Assembly (NCBI GenBank): GCA_044221805.1
Contig: JBGAOK010000001.1
Coordinates: 62,001-126,000, forward strand
Reading direction: 5' to 3'
DNA length: 64,000 nucleotides
Origin: Meridianimarinicoccus sp044221805
GTDB taxonomy: Bacteria; Pseudomonadota; Alphaproteobacteria; Rhodobacterales; Rhodobacteraceae
Positions 8,211 through 16,512 of the stretch are shown piece after piece. The position numbers were made by a program, and so were the translations under genes. The notes under the pieces are model-generated. The model was not told where the DNA came from and searched no databases. It was given only the letters and a program-made list of their open reading frames with translations. Each line of letters begins with the position of its first letter. The stretch's first letter is position 1.

Positions 8211-9343
8211 TCATCCCTGCCTACAACGCGGTGGCAACCCTGGCGCGGACGGTCGCGAGTGCCTGCGCGCAAAGCCATGAGGATCTCGAGATCTTCATCG
8301 TCGATGACGGTTCGACTGACGCGACGCTCGCCCTGGCAGGGAGTCTCGCCGCCGCCGACCCGCGCATCACGGTCCTGCACCAGGCCAATGCCGGCGTGGC
8401 GGCGGCCCGGAATAATGCGCTGGCCCGGACCGACTGTGCGCTGACCACCTGGCTCGATGCGGACGACCTCTGGCATCCCGAGAAGATCGCCCGGCAGCTC
8501 GCGGTCTACGAAACGGCGCGCGAGAAGCCCAGTCTCATCTATACCGGATACCGCCTGATTGACGCCGACGACCGCATCATCGCCAATTTCCGCACCCTCG
8601 CGGATGTGTCCGGCCACACCATCTGCCGCCAGATCGCGACCAACTTCTTCAGCAACGTGAGCAGCATCATGGCTCCGACCGCCCTGGCCCGCCGGTTCGG
8701 CGGCCATGACCCGCGGCTGCGCGCCTGGGGCATCGAGGGGGCCGAGGACCTGCTGCTCCAGTTGCAGCTTGCGACGGTTGGCCCCTTGGCCTGCTGCAAT
8801 CAGGCGCTGGTGGGGTACCGGATGCATCGTCACAACATGTCGTTGAGCCACCGCCGTGCCGCCAGATCGAACGCGCGGGCGCTCGAGCTTGTCGCCGAGA
8901 TGGCTCCGGACCTGCCCGGCTGGGTTTTCCGGATGGGGCACGCCCGGACCGTCGGCTATGCCCTCCACCTTGCCCGCGGTGGCGATCTGTCCGGGGCGCT
9001 GTCGCTGATCCGCGATCTGGCCGTGCGGCAGCCGGGCTATACCGGCCTGATGCTCGCCCTGATCCTGGGTTCGACCATCGGACGCGCCACCGGGCTGGTC
9101 ACGCTGGCCGATCCCGATCTCGGCCGGCCCTTCCTCGACGCCGCGCCCGAGCGGGCGCCGTGGCACGGGCACATGCTGATCACGCCCTGGCACTTGCGGG
9201 CCTTGCAGAAGGCCGACCGGGAGTGGGCCGCCCGGCGGTTCCCCGGCACCGCTGCGGGCCGAGACGCGACCGCCACCGGGTACGGGCCTGCCGCCTGCGC
9301 CAATCTGGACCTGGTCACCGGGGGCGGAAAGCTCCATGGCTGA
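8192..9343 (+). CDS. Family 2 glycosyltransferase
   Basis: This 383-residue GT2 enzyme opens with VCVVIPAYNAVATLARTVASACAQ. It has the IFIVDDGSTDAT and LTTWLDADDLWHPEKI (DxD) motifs of the GT-A catalytic domain, and a W-G-I-E-G-AED region that may hold the catalytic base. The C-terminal ~150 residues are less conserved. GGAGG sits 10 bases before ATG 8192, inside the end of galE, so the two are translationally coupled. It is probably cytosolic and builds the same glycan as the neighbours. The transferred sugar cannot be predicted. Confidence 0.9.
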   Translation: MARVCVVIPAYNAVATLARTVASACAQSHEDLEIFIVDDGSTDATLALAGSLAAADPRITVLHQANAGVAAARNNALARTDCALTTWLDADDLWHPEKIARQLAVYETAREKPSLIYTGYRLIDADDRIIANFRTLADVSGHTICRQIATNFFSNVSSIMAPTALARRFGGHDPRLRAWGIEGAEDLLLQLQLATVGPLACCNQALVGYRMHRHNMSLSHRRAARSNARALELVAEMAPDLPGWVFRMGHARTVGYALHLARGGDLSGALSLIRDLAVRQPGYTGLMLALILGSTIGRATGLVTLADPDLGRPFLDAAPERAPWHGHMLITPWHLRALQKADREWAARRFPGTAAGRDATATGYGPAACANLDLVTGGGKLHG

Positions 9344-9367
9344 GGGATCAACACCGGGGCACCCGGT

Positions 9368-10924
9368 ATGCTGCCGGATCCGCTGATGTCTGCGCAGTGG
9401 AGCCGGGCGGCCCGGACAGCCGCGGCCAGCATCATGGCACTCACCCTGATGCTGGCCGTGTATCTGCTGAACGGTGCGCCGCTGTTCTATCATGATACCG
9501 GCGGGTATCTGGAACAGGGGCACGACATCCTGGAAGCCCTTGCGGTTTCGCCACCTCAAGCCATACCGTCCCGACCACCCGGAGATGCCGCGCCCGCGAT
9601 CGCCGCTGCCGCCGACAAGACCATTCAGGCCAGCCGTTCCGCAATCTACGGGCTTGCACTGGCGACCATCGACGTTGTCGGACCGCTCGATCTGGCGGTG
9701 CTGGCGAATGTCATCCTGATCTGGGCGGCCACGTTTCTGGTTGCCCGCCGCTTCGCCGATCCTGCGCCCTGTTCGGCGGGCCTTCTGACGGCAGCGGCGC
9801 TGTCCGTCGCAAGCCTGTCCGCGCTGCCTTTCTATGTCGCCTTCCTGATGCCCGACATCCTAGCTCCGGTCCTTCTGCTGATGCTGGCCCTGCTTTGTGC
9901 GTTCTGGGGCGAGATGGGGCGGTGGGAACGGGCGTCCGCGGCGGGTCTGGCGGTGGCGGCCATCCTCTGCCATCCCTCGCATCTGCTGACCGCCGCCGCC
10001 TTTCTGCCGTTCGGCCTGATCGCGTCTCCGCTTCTGACGCGACGCCGCCTGATCGTGCTGGGCGCCGTTGCGGTTGCGCTGGTCGGGATTGGCGTACTCG
10101 AAAGGGTCGCCTTCGTCGCCGGCGTCGAACGTCTCGGCGGGCGGCACGCAGAGATGATGCCGTTCCTGACCGCCCGTCTGATCGAGGACGGTCCGGGCCT
10201 TGACTATCTCGAGGCGCATTGCCCGGAACCGGGCCTTGCTACCTGTGCCCTGCTTGGTCCCTTGTCGGAATCCGACGATCCCGCCCGCCTGCTGTCCCAC
10301 AACATTCTCTTTGCCCGCGATCCCGCCATCGGCTCGTTGCGGAATCTGGACCGCGGCGTACAAACCGCGATCAGTGCCGAGCAGCTTGATTTCTCGGGCA
10401 GGGTGATCGCGGAGAATCCCGTCGGTGTCACTGGCGCCCTGGGGTCAAACACGCTCACCCAGCTTGGCTATGTGAGGGTGGACATGACGCTGCCCAGGCC
10501 CGGCCTTCTGGAGAGCGTGCAGGGCAACTACGGAAAGGTCGTCAGCGGTCTCAGGGGCGGCCGTCTGATCGATGCGGACCGGGCCTGGCTTGAACCTCTC
10601 GCGAGCCTGCACCGGGCGGTCTACCTGATCTCGATCGCGTCGCTGCTTTACTTGCTGGTACGCCCAGGCGGGCTGCCTGCTGGGTCCCGAAGCCTGATCG
10701 GCCTCGTCTTCATCGGCCTCGTGGTCCATGCCGCCGTCTGCGGCGGGCTCTCGGTTCCCGCCCACCGCTATGGGGCCAGAGTGGCAATCGTCCTTCCCGT
10801 TCTGGCAACGATCATGACCGCCGCTTCGTTTTGCATCGCCCGCGGTCCGGCGGTGTCGGGCCGGGACGCAGGACCATCCGCACCTGCCGGTATCCGAAGT
10901 GGCCGCTCGTGTCGGACGGACTGA
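9368..10924 (+). CDS. Large polytopic membrane protein of unknown function
   Basis: This 518-residue protein has about ten hydrophobic segments. One loop after the first helix contains LFYHDTGGYLEQG, with acidic residues, reminiscent of the first periplasmic loop of GT-C transferases or polymerases. A long hydrophilic stretch (about residues 255-415) lies between the helix blocks. I do not recognise the family. Its position at the end of the galE/GT2 unit, 24 bp after the GT2, suggests a role in glycan polymerisation, lipid-linked sugar transfer or export. ATG 9368 is used; ATG 9386 is also possible, and neither has a strong ribosome binding site. Confidence 0.7.
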   Translation: MLPDPLMSAQWSRAARTAAASIMALTLMLAVYLLNGAPLFYHDTGGYLEQGHDILEALAVSPPQAIPSRPPGDAAPAIAAAADKTIQASRSAIYGLALATIDVVGPLDLAVLANVILIWAATFLVARRFADPAPCSAGLLTAAALSVASLSALPFYVAFLMPDILAPVLLLMLALLCAFWGEMGRWERASAAGLAVAAILCHPSHLLTAAAFLPFGLIASPLLTRRRLIVLGAVAVALVGIGVLERVAFVAGVERLGGRHAEMMPFLTARLIEDGPGLDYLEAHCPEPGLATCALLGPLSESDDPARLLSHNILFARDPAIGSLRNLDRGVQTAISAEQLDFSGRVIAENPVGVTGALGSNTLTQLGYVRVDMTLPRPGLLESVQGNYGKVVSGLRGGRLIDADRAWLEPLASLHRAVYLISIASLLYLLVRPGGLPAGSRSLIGLVFIGLVVHAAVCGGLSVPAHRYGARVAIVLPVLATIMTAASFCIARGPAVSGRDAGPSAPAGIRSGRSCRTD

Positions 10925-10943
10925 GAAGCCGCCCCGTTTTCGA

Positions 10944-11105
10944 TCAGCAACCGGCGAACTTCAGGGCCTGCCTAGCCTTGGTGAAAGCGCGGCGGGTCAG
11001 GATCACATCACGCTGAAATTCCGTGAGGATTTGCAGCACAGTCCCGGCAAGGCTGCGCAGGACGTCGCCGTCACCGGCCTTCGGCAGCGTCTCCTTCAGC
11101 GCCAT
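10944..11105 (-). pseudogene. IS256-family transposase N-terminal fragment
   Basis: The first ~30 codons (MALKETLPKAGDGDVLRSLA, then GTVLQILTEF) match the start of IS256/mutator-family transposases, which continue for about 400 residues. Here the similarity ends and an unrelated 23-residue tail follows to a stop at 10944. The DDE catalytic domain is absent, so this cannot transpose. An IS256-like end lies just upstream (11224-11299). The fragment marks a past insertion at the boundary between the polysaccharide block and the catabolic block. Confidence 0.75.
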
Positions 11106-11223
11106 TCTGTCGTCGGCCGCCGGGGTCTCTTGAGGCTCGGGCTGAAGTCCGCAATCGCCACCCCGGCCGACACCCCGATGGCCACCCCGACCATCCCAGA
11201 AACACCACCACCTCCGTGGACGC

Positions 11224-11299
11224 TGACAACCTGTCCCACAGGGCTTCCTCCCTTCCGGCGAAAGGATCGCACCGTCAGACCGTGGGATGAAACACCTGG
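11224..11299 (-). repeat. IS256-like element end, copy 2
   Basis: On the minus strand this stretch carries the terminal and leader sequence of an IS256-type element. It has CAGGTGTTTCATCCC, GGTGCGATCC, GGGAGGAAGCC and GTGGGACAGG, and leads to the transposase start at 11105. A diverged second copy in the same orientation lies at 2604-2690. No matching right end or target duplication was found by eye. Confidence 0.65.
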
Positions 11300-11313
11300 C
11301 GGGGCGGTGCGGG

Positions 11314-12126
11314 TCAGCCGCTGGCGAGCAGGGTGCGGGTCGCGGCCATGGCCTGGCGGGCACGGGCGGCGGGCGTGCAGCTGCGGGCGCGGTCGAGATG
11401 CGGGATCTCGAGGCTGAGCACGATTCCGGCGGGCAGGGCACGGACCAGCCCGGCAAGGTCGATGTCGCCTTCGCCGGGATAGAGCCGGGCGCCCCGCGCG
11501 GTGGCGATCAGCCCGGCGTCACTGACGTCGTAGCTTCCGGGGGCATCGCAGATCTGGGCGTAGTGGATCATCCGGGCGGGCAAGTCGGCGACCTCGGCCA
11601 GCGTGCTGCCCGAGCGCTGCAGATGGATCGCGTCGACCAGCACGCCACCGTTGGCAAGGCCCGCCGCCTCGACGATGGCACGGGCCTGGGCGAGGGTCTT
11701 CACCGCGGTCCAAGGCATGAATTCCAGATCCGCGGTCAGGCCATGGGCTGCGGCCAGTTCGCAGAAACGGGCGAAGCTGTCGGCCAGCCGGGCATGGTCG
11801 GGATCGTCCCCGGCCACCAGAACGTTCCTTGCCCCCAGCCTTTCGCCGAGCGCGAGAAAGCGGGCGAAGCCGGCGATGTCGGTGGCGGGCCCGAGGCGAG
11901 CGATCTCGATGTCGGCAAGGCCGACGCCGGTGTCGCGCAGCGCCGCCGCCACCTCGCGCTGCAACCCGGTGTCGGTCAGGATGGGGTAAGGGCCTTCGCC
12001 CTGCGCGGCGGCCGGCAGGAAGCGCAGGCCGACAAGGTCATAGCCGGTTTCAGCGGCAATGCGGACGGCCTCGACCGGGCCGGCGTCGAACACGGTGAGG
12101 AAGGCGAGCGACAATCTGTGGGTCAT
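11314..12126 (-). CDS. TIM-barrel sugar isomerase / dehydroshikimate dehydratase-like
   Basis: This 270-residue protein belongs to the xylose-isomerase-like TIM-barrel superfamily. Likely metal ligands are visible in order: Glu135 in DLEFMPW, Asp165 and His168 in VDAIHLQRSG, Gln in YAQICD and Glu in SLEIPHLD. Members include sugar-phosphate isomerases, myo-inosose dehydratase and AsbF-type 3-dehydroshikimate dehydratases. With an AroE-like dehydrogenase nearby (19369-20172), a 3-dehydroshikimate dehydratase-like role is attractive but unproven. It is the last gene of a five-gene minus operon, 9 bp after the NIPSNAP gene. Confidence 0.8.
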   Translation of the reverse strand: MTHRLSLAFLTVFDAGPVEAVRIAAETGYDLVGLRFLPAAAQGEGPYPILTDTGLQREVAAALRDTGVGLADIEIARLGPATDIAGFARFLALGERLGARNVLVAGDDPDHARLADSFARFCELAAAHGLTADLEFMPWTAVKTLAQARAIVEAAGLANGGVLVDAIHLQRSGSTLAEVADLPARMIHYAQICDAPGSYDVSDAGLIATARGARLYPGEGDIDLAGLVRALPAGIVLSLEIPHLDRARSCTPAARARQAMAATRTLLASG

Positions 12127-12135
12127 CGGGGCGGT

Positions 12136-12747
12136 CTACTGAAGCGGAGAGAAGGGCAGCGGCAGGGCGATGGCCGAGGTCATCTCGGGGGTGAGCCAGT
12201 CGGGACCGCCGGGGGCGGGCCACTTGCCGTCCTTCACCGAACGGCTGCGCGCGTCGGTGCGGTCGGCGAGCGAGCCGTAGGGCCAGATCTGCGCCACCCT
12301 CGGCGGGCCGTCGAGCCCCCAGCCGGCGAACAGCAACGGCGAATAGGCCGACCTTCCGGGGATGGCGCCGCGCCATTTCTCCTGGGTCTCGGCGACGCCG
12401 TTCAGGCGGGTGCGGTAGGTGCGGAATTCGTAGACCGGGCCGAGGGCGCCGGTCGTCACCGGGGGCAGGAAATCGAACGGCTGGTAGCTGTCGAAGCGCA
12501 GGTCGACGAGGAAGTCCATGCAGCCCATCGGGTCGGCGGAAAGCAGCGCCCGGCGGCGTTCCGCCATCATCTGGTCGAGGCTGTCGAAGCCGCGCAGCAC
12601 GAGGATTTCGTTCAGTGGGCCGATGTCGGTGCCGAAGGCGCCGAGTAGCCGGCCGGTGCCAGCCTTGAGCCAGGCCTCCAGCCCGGCCGCGGCCTTGCCG
12701 GCGCCGAAGATCACCGTCTTCAGGGTTGCGATCTCGTAACAGGTCAT
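12136..12747 (-). CDS. NIPSNAP family protein
   Basis: This 203-residue protein has two NIPSNAP-type (dimeric ferredoxin-like barrel) modules. The first starts MTCYEIATLKTVIFG and the second contains GPVYEFRTYRTR, the usual YELRxY core. NIPSNAP proteins in bacteria are often encoded in degradation clusters and have no agreed reaction. Start ATG 12747 overlaps the stop of the flavoprotein gene by 4 bp (ATGA). This start was chosen because longer readings run into the flavoprotein gene. A second NIPSNAP gene lies at 28379-28957. Soluble; substrate unknown. Confidence 0.85.
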   Translation of the reverse strand: MTCYEIATLKTVIFGAGKAAAGLEAWLKAGTGRLLGAFGTDIGPLNEILVLRGFDSLDQMMAERRRALLSADPMGCMDFLVDLRFDSYQPFDFLPPVTTGALGPVYEFRTYRTRLNGVAETQEKWRGAIPGRSAYSPLLFAGWGLDGPPRVAQIWPYGSLADRTDARSRSVKDGKWPAPGGPDWLTPEMTSAIALPLPFSPLQ

Positions 12748-14468
12748 TGGGTGGTCTCCAGATCCCGCTCCTGCGGGGTTTCGGCGCCGGTGACGGGCAG
12801 TCCTGCCAGCACCCGCGCCGCGATGTAGCCGAAGGTCATCCCCGGCCCGAGGGTGATGCCGCCCGACGGATAGTGCCCGCCGAAGATCGATGCCGCGTCG
12901 TTGCCCACGGCGAACAGGCCTGCGACCGGATTGCCGTCCGCGCCCAGCACCCGGGCCGAGGGATCGGTCCTGAGGCCGGCAAAGGTGCCGAGGCTGCCGG
13001 GGACGATCTTCACTGCATAGAACGGCGCGCGGTTGAGCGGGCCGAGGCTTTGCCCCGCGTCGCCCTGCACGCGGTTGTAGGTCGACAGGCCGCGGCTGAA
13101 ATCCAGGTCGCGGCCCTGTCGGGCGAGGTCGTTGAAGCGGGCGACGGTGGCTTCCAGCGCGGCCACCGGCAGGCCGCAGGTCAGCGCAAGCTCGGCCAGC
13201 GTCCGGCCGCACTTCAGGTAGCCGGCGCGCCGGGCCGGGCCGGTCGGGAAGGGGAACGGCTTCGCCCAGCCCAGCCCGTAACGGCGCTGCGCCCTGTGGT
13301 CGGCGATCAGCCAGGCATGCGGCGCGCCCCGGTCGAGCATCGCCTTCAGGACGTCGTGGTAGCTGTCCGCCTCGTTCACGAAGCGTTGCCCGTCGGGGTC
13401 AACCATGATGATGCCGGGCTTGGCGCGTTCGACCAGATGCGGAAAGCGCTTCGCACCAGCCTTGCCCGGCACCAGCGAGACCGGCGCCCAGGCGGCGGGC
13501 TGGTCGAGGTCGAAGTCGGACGCCCCGCCGGCGGCTTCGCCGAGGCTCAGCCCGTCGCCGGTGTTCTCGGCCGGCGCGGCGGAATGGTGTCCGGTGCCGT
13601 CTGCGGCATGGCCGAAATGCGCCGCAATGCGGGCGCGGTCATGGGGAAAGCCGCCGGCCGCCAGGACCACGCCACGGCGGGCGGCGATGGACACTTCGCG
13701 CCCGGCGACGGTCAGCACCGCACCGGTCACCCGAACGCCGTCCCGGCACAGCCGCGTCACCGGCGCCGCGGGCAGCAGGGTCACGCCCTTGTCGATGGCG
13801 CTGCGCAAGAGCCGGGCCACCAGCGCGTTGCCGTTCACCAGTTGCATCGACCGATCATGCACCGTGAGGTCACCGGCATGGCGCGCCAACCGCTTCAGCA
13901 CGTAAAGCGCCGAGGCCGGCCGGCGGGTCGCGTCGAAGAAATGGCGCATGTCCGCGCCGCCGGCGATCCCCATGCCCCACAGGCTGACCACGTCAAGCGG
14001 CGGGCGCAGTCGCGCGATCATCGGGCCGAGCGCCCTTCCGTCAAAGGGCGGTACCGAAACCGAGCGGCCTCCCGGCGCGGCGCCGGGCAGGTCGTGGAAA
14101 TCCGGCACCGCGTTGCCGTCGATCCAGTCCACCGCCGTCTCGCGGGCGAAGAAGCTGACCATCTCGGGACCGTTCGCCAGAAACGCGTCGATCCGCGGGT
14201 CGCTGGCCCGGTTTCCCAGGACCGAGGCCAGATAGCGCTTCGGTTCGGCCGGATCCTCGTCGATCCCCGCGGCGCGGGCGAGGGGGTTGTGTGGGATCCA
14301 CAGCCAGCCGCCGGACCAGGCCGAAGTGCCGCCGAACCAGGGGGCCTTCTCGGCCACGACCACCTTCAGGCCATAATGCGCGGCGGCGACCGCCGTCGCC
14401 AGTCCGGCCGCGCCCGAGCCGACCACGAGCACGTCGCAGTCGCGGGCCGGCTCAATGGCATCGGTCAT
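12744..14468 (-). CDS. KstD-like FAD-dependent dehydrogenase 1
   Basis: This 574-residue flavoprotein is of the fumarate reductase/3-ketosteroid-1-dehydrogenase superfamily. It has the dinucleotide-binding VVGSGAAGLATA (residues ~15-26), followed by EKAPWFGGTSAWSGG. A C-terminal GGHYPSGGITLGPGMTFGYIAA matches the KstD Tyr-x-x-x-Gly segment that polarises the ring ketone. No heme-binding or export motif is present, so it acts in the cytosol with an unknown electron acceptor. It is the first of three such paralogs here (also 16513-18255 and 25558-27258). It is coupled by ATGA overlaps to IclR upstream and NIPSNAP downstream. A role in 1,2-dehydrogenation of an alicyclic ketone is inferred; the steroid itself need not be the substrate. 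Confidence 0.88.
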   Translation of the reverse strand: MTDAIEPARDCDVLVVGSGAAGLATAVAAAHYGLKVVVAEKAPWFGGTSAWSGGWLWIPHNPLARAAGIDEDPAEPKRYLASVLGNRASDPRIDAFLANGPEMVSFFARETAVDWIDGNAVPDFHDLPGAAPGGRSVSVPPFDGRALGPMIARLRPPLDVVSLWGMGIAGGADMRHFFDATRRPASALYVLKRLARHAGDLTVHDRSMQLVNGNALVARLLRSAIDKGVTLLPAAPVTRLCRDGVRVTGAVLTVAGREVSIAARRGVVLAAGGFPHDRARIAAHFGHAADGTGHHSAAPAENTGDGLSLGEAAGGASDFDLDQPAAWAPVSLVPGKAGAKRFPHLVERAKPGIIMVDPDGQRFVNEADSYHDVLKAMLDRGAPHAWLIADHRAQRRYGLGWAKPFPFPTGPARRAGYLKCGRTLAELALTCGLPVAALEATVARFNDLARQGRDLDFSRGLSTYNRVQGDAGQSLGPLNRAPFYAVKIVPGSLGTFAGLRTDPSARVLGADGNPVAGLFAVGNDAASIFGGHYPSGGITLGPGMTFGYIAARVLAGLPVTGAETPQERDLETTQ

Positions 14469-15304
14469 GGCGCCACCGGGCTGACGCTGGGCCCCGGCAG
14501 GACCCGGTCGCGGGTGAAATAGCTCGACGCGGCCGAGGCCTCGCCGATCTCGGCGGCGGCAGCCTTAAGCGATCCGCTCAAGGCTGCCTGCCGCTCGGGC
14601 GTCAGGCGCACGGCGGGGCCGGCGACCGACAGGCAGCCGATCGGGTGCCGGTCGCCCGATGCCGATGCGGGCGCGAAGATCGGCACCGCCATGGCCGCCA
14701 TGCCGTCGATGTAGCTGTCGACCGCCACCGCGAAACCGCGGCGCCGGGCGGCGGCAAGTTCCTCGAGCACGTTGCCAAGGGTCTTGGGTGCTTTCGGCCC
14801 GGCGGCAAAGGGCGGCTCGAGCCCCTGCCGCGCGATCAGGGCGAGGGCCTCGTCGTCGCTGAGCGCGCTGAGCCAGGCCCGACCGCCCGAGGACGAGGCC
14901 AGATGCACCACCACGCCCTGTTCCCGCCCCGGGTCATAGCGCAGGCCGGACGTGGCGCCCTGTGCCACCGCCACCCAGACCAGATCCTTCCCGTCGATGA
15001 CGCTGAGACGCACCAGTTCCCGGGATTCCGCCGCCAGCCGGTCGAGAATGGGTTGGGCGATGTCGGTCACGCCCGTCTTGGCGAGAAAGCCGAGACCCAG
15101 CGCCGCCAGCCGGATCGTCAGGGCATAGTCACCCTGCGCCCGCATCTGCCGGACATAGCCGTGTTCCGACAATTCCTTCAGCATCCGGTGCGCCGCGCTG
15201 ACCGGCAGGTCGAGCGCGCCGGCGATGGCGCTGATCGGCAGGCCCTCGGGGTGGCCGGCCAGAAGCTCGAGTATCCGCAGGGTGCGTTCCATCACGCCAG
15301 ACAT
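14465..15304 (-). CDS. IclR family transcriptional regulator
   Basis: This 279-residue regulator has an N-terminal winged helix-turn-helix (MERTLRILELLAGHPEGLPI to GYVRQMRAQGDYAL, residues ~5-60). A C-terminal IclR effector domain follows, with DLVWVAVAQG, SSSGGRAWLSAL and VDSYIDGMAAMAVPIF segments. IclR proteins bind short palindromes and usually sense an aromatic or carboxylic metabolite of the pathway they control. The likely target is the TGGAA/TTCCA palindrome at 16425-16441, between the two divergent units. Its first 13 bp overlap the Gfo/Idh gene and its last 4 bp overlap flavoprotein 1, so it is autoregulated if that operator is real. Confidence 0.92.
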   Translation of the reverse strand: MSGVMERTLRILELLAGHPEGLPISAIAGALDLPVSAAHRMLKELSEHGYVRQMRAQGDYALTIRLAALGLGFLAKTGVTDIAQPILDRLAAESRELVRLSVIDGKDLVWVAVAQGATSGLRYDPGREQGVVVHLASSSGGRAWLSALSDDEALALIARQGLEPPFAAGPKAPKTLGNVLEELAAARRRGFAVAVDSYIDGMAAMAVPIFAPASASGDRHPIGCLSVAGPAVRLTPERQAALSGSLKAAAAEIGEASAASSYFTRDRVLPGPSVSPVAP

Positions 15305-16377
15305 GCGACCGCTCCGTGTCGTGTTCCGTGTTCCGTCGATACCGCAACCCTGCCGCCGGTCCGGGCCGCGGCGCGCACCGCCTCAAGGACACAGAGGTTT
15401 TCCATCCCGTCGCGGAGGGTGATGCGGGGCGCCTCGTCCCCGGCGATGACCGCGGCGAAGTGGCGGATCTGCTCGCCATAGCAGTCGACCGGCCCGACCG
15501 GGGCGGCCTCGGCCAGCATCCTGTCGGTCCAGTCGGGACAGCCGGGGTGTCGCCACCAGGTCATGTCGGGCATCGAGACCCCGGCGCGACTGCCCGCAAA
15601 CAGGTGCGAGGGGGCCGCATGGGCCGGGAAGCGCGCCGGGTTCTCGCCTGCGGTGAGATCCCAGGCCCATGGGCCGACGGCGGCGTCCGAGACCGTGACG
15701 GTGATCAGCCCGCCCCGCGCCATCTCGAAGATCAGCGCGGCGGTATCCTCGACCGCGAAGCCGCGCCGCGCGTTCGAGGTGACCGCGGAGACCGCGGCGA
15801 CCGGCCCGAACAGGTGGCGGATCTGGTCGATTTCGTGAATGAGGTTGATCAGCATCGGCCCGCCGTCGCCGGGGCTGCGCCGCCAGTCGGCGCCGAAATA
15901 GGCCGCGGGCTTGGCCAGCGTCAGCATCACGGTTCCCGCGACCAGATCGCCGAGGCGCCCGGCCGCGATCGCGGCCTTCAGCGCGCGCATCGCCGGGTGG
16001 TGGCGCCGATGGTGGCCGACAAGCCCCGGCACGCCCGCCGCCTCGGAGGCCTCGACCAGGCGGGCGGCCTGCCCGGGGCTTTCGGCGAGCGGCTTCTCGA
16101 CCAGCACCGGGATGCCGGCTTCGATCGCAGCCAGCGCTTGCGGGACGTGGAGGGCATTCGGCGTCGCGATGACGATGCCGTCGGGGCGGTTGGCAATCAG
16201 CGCCGCCACATCGCGGAACAGCGGGACGCCATGCTGGCGCGCGAGGGCTTCGGCGGCGGGCGCGGGATCCGCGATGGCCGCGATGGCGGTGCGTTCGCAG
16301 GCGGCAATGGCGGTCAGGTGGGTCCTGCCGATCTCTCCGGCGCCGAGCACGGCGATCTTTGTGCGAGTCGTGTCCAT
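15292..16377 (-). CDS. Gfo/Idh/MocA family oxidoreductase
   Basis: This 361-residue NAD(P)-dependent oxidoreductase has the N-terminal Rossmann motif VLGAGEIGRTH (residues 9-19). IVIATPNALH and the catalytic-lysine motif VLVEKPLAES follow. The C-terminal alpha/beta domain contains DGGPMLINLIHEIDQIRHL, which holds the typical catalytic D-x-x-x-H arrangement (EIDQIRH). Family members oxidise or reduce hydroxyl groups of sugars, inositols and cyclic polyols. It is the first gene of the minus operon and is divergent from flavoprotein 2. A polyol or cyclic alcohol substrate is a reasonable inference. Confidence 0.9.
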   Translation of the reverse strand: MDTTRTKIAVLGAGEIGRTHLTAIAACERTAIAAIADPAPAAEALARQHGVPLFRDVAALIANRPDGIVIATPNALHVPQALAAIEAGIPVLVEKPLAESPGQAARLVEASEAAGVPGLVGHHRRHHPAMRALKAAIAAGRLGDLVAGTVMLTLAKPAAYFGADWRRSPGDGGPMLINLIHEIDQIRHLFGPVAAVSAVTSNARRGFAVEDTAALIFEMARGGLITVTVSDAAVGPWAWDLTAGENPARFPAHAAPSHLFAGSRAGVSMPDMTWWRHPGCPDWTDRMLAEAAPVGPVDCYGEQIRHFAAVIAGDEAPRITLRDGMENLCVLEAVRAAARTGGRVAVSTEHGTRHGAVACLA

Positions 16378-16424
16378 GGGCGAGGCTTAGCATTGCCCCG
16401 CAAAAAATGGAATAACTTTTTAAA

Positions 16425-16441
16425 CTGGAAATTGGTTCCAG
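16425..16441. promoter_or_regulatory. Palindromic operator candidate for IclR
   Basis: CTGGAA and TTCCAG form perfect 6-bp inverted arms around ATTGG. The element sits in the 135-bp AT-rich gap between the divergent Gfo/Idh-IclR operon and flavoprotein 2. IclR-family operators are commonly short palindromes of the TGGAA-n-TTCCA type, and an IclR gene is the second gene of the left operon. The position suits dual control of both promoters. Confidence 0.55.
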
Positions 16442-16512
16442 AATCATGCTACCAGCATCCAGCCGATGGACTCCCGAGGGGGGGCGGCCACGGGCATCAC
16501 GGGGGGAGAGGC

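Noticed and set aside
15316..16512. N-terminal extension of flavoprotein 2 by ~400 residues
   Set aside because: It runs antisense through the Gfo/Idh gene and the operator. A strong ribosome binding site marks ATG 16513.
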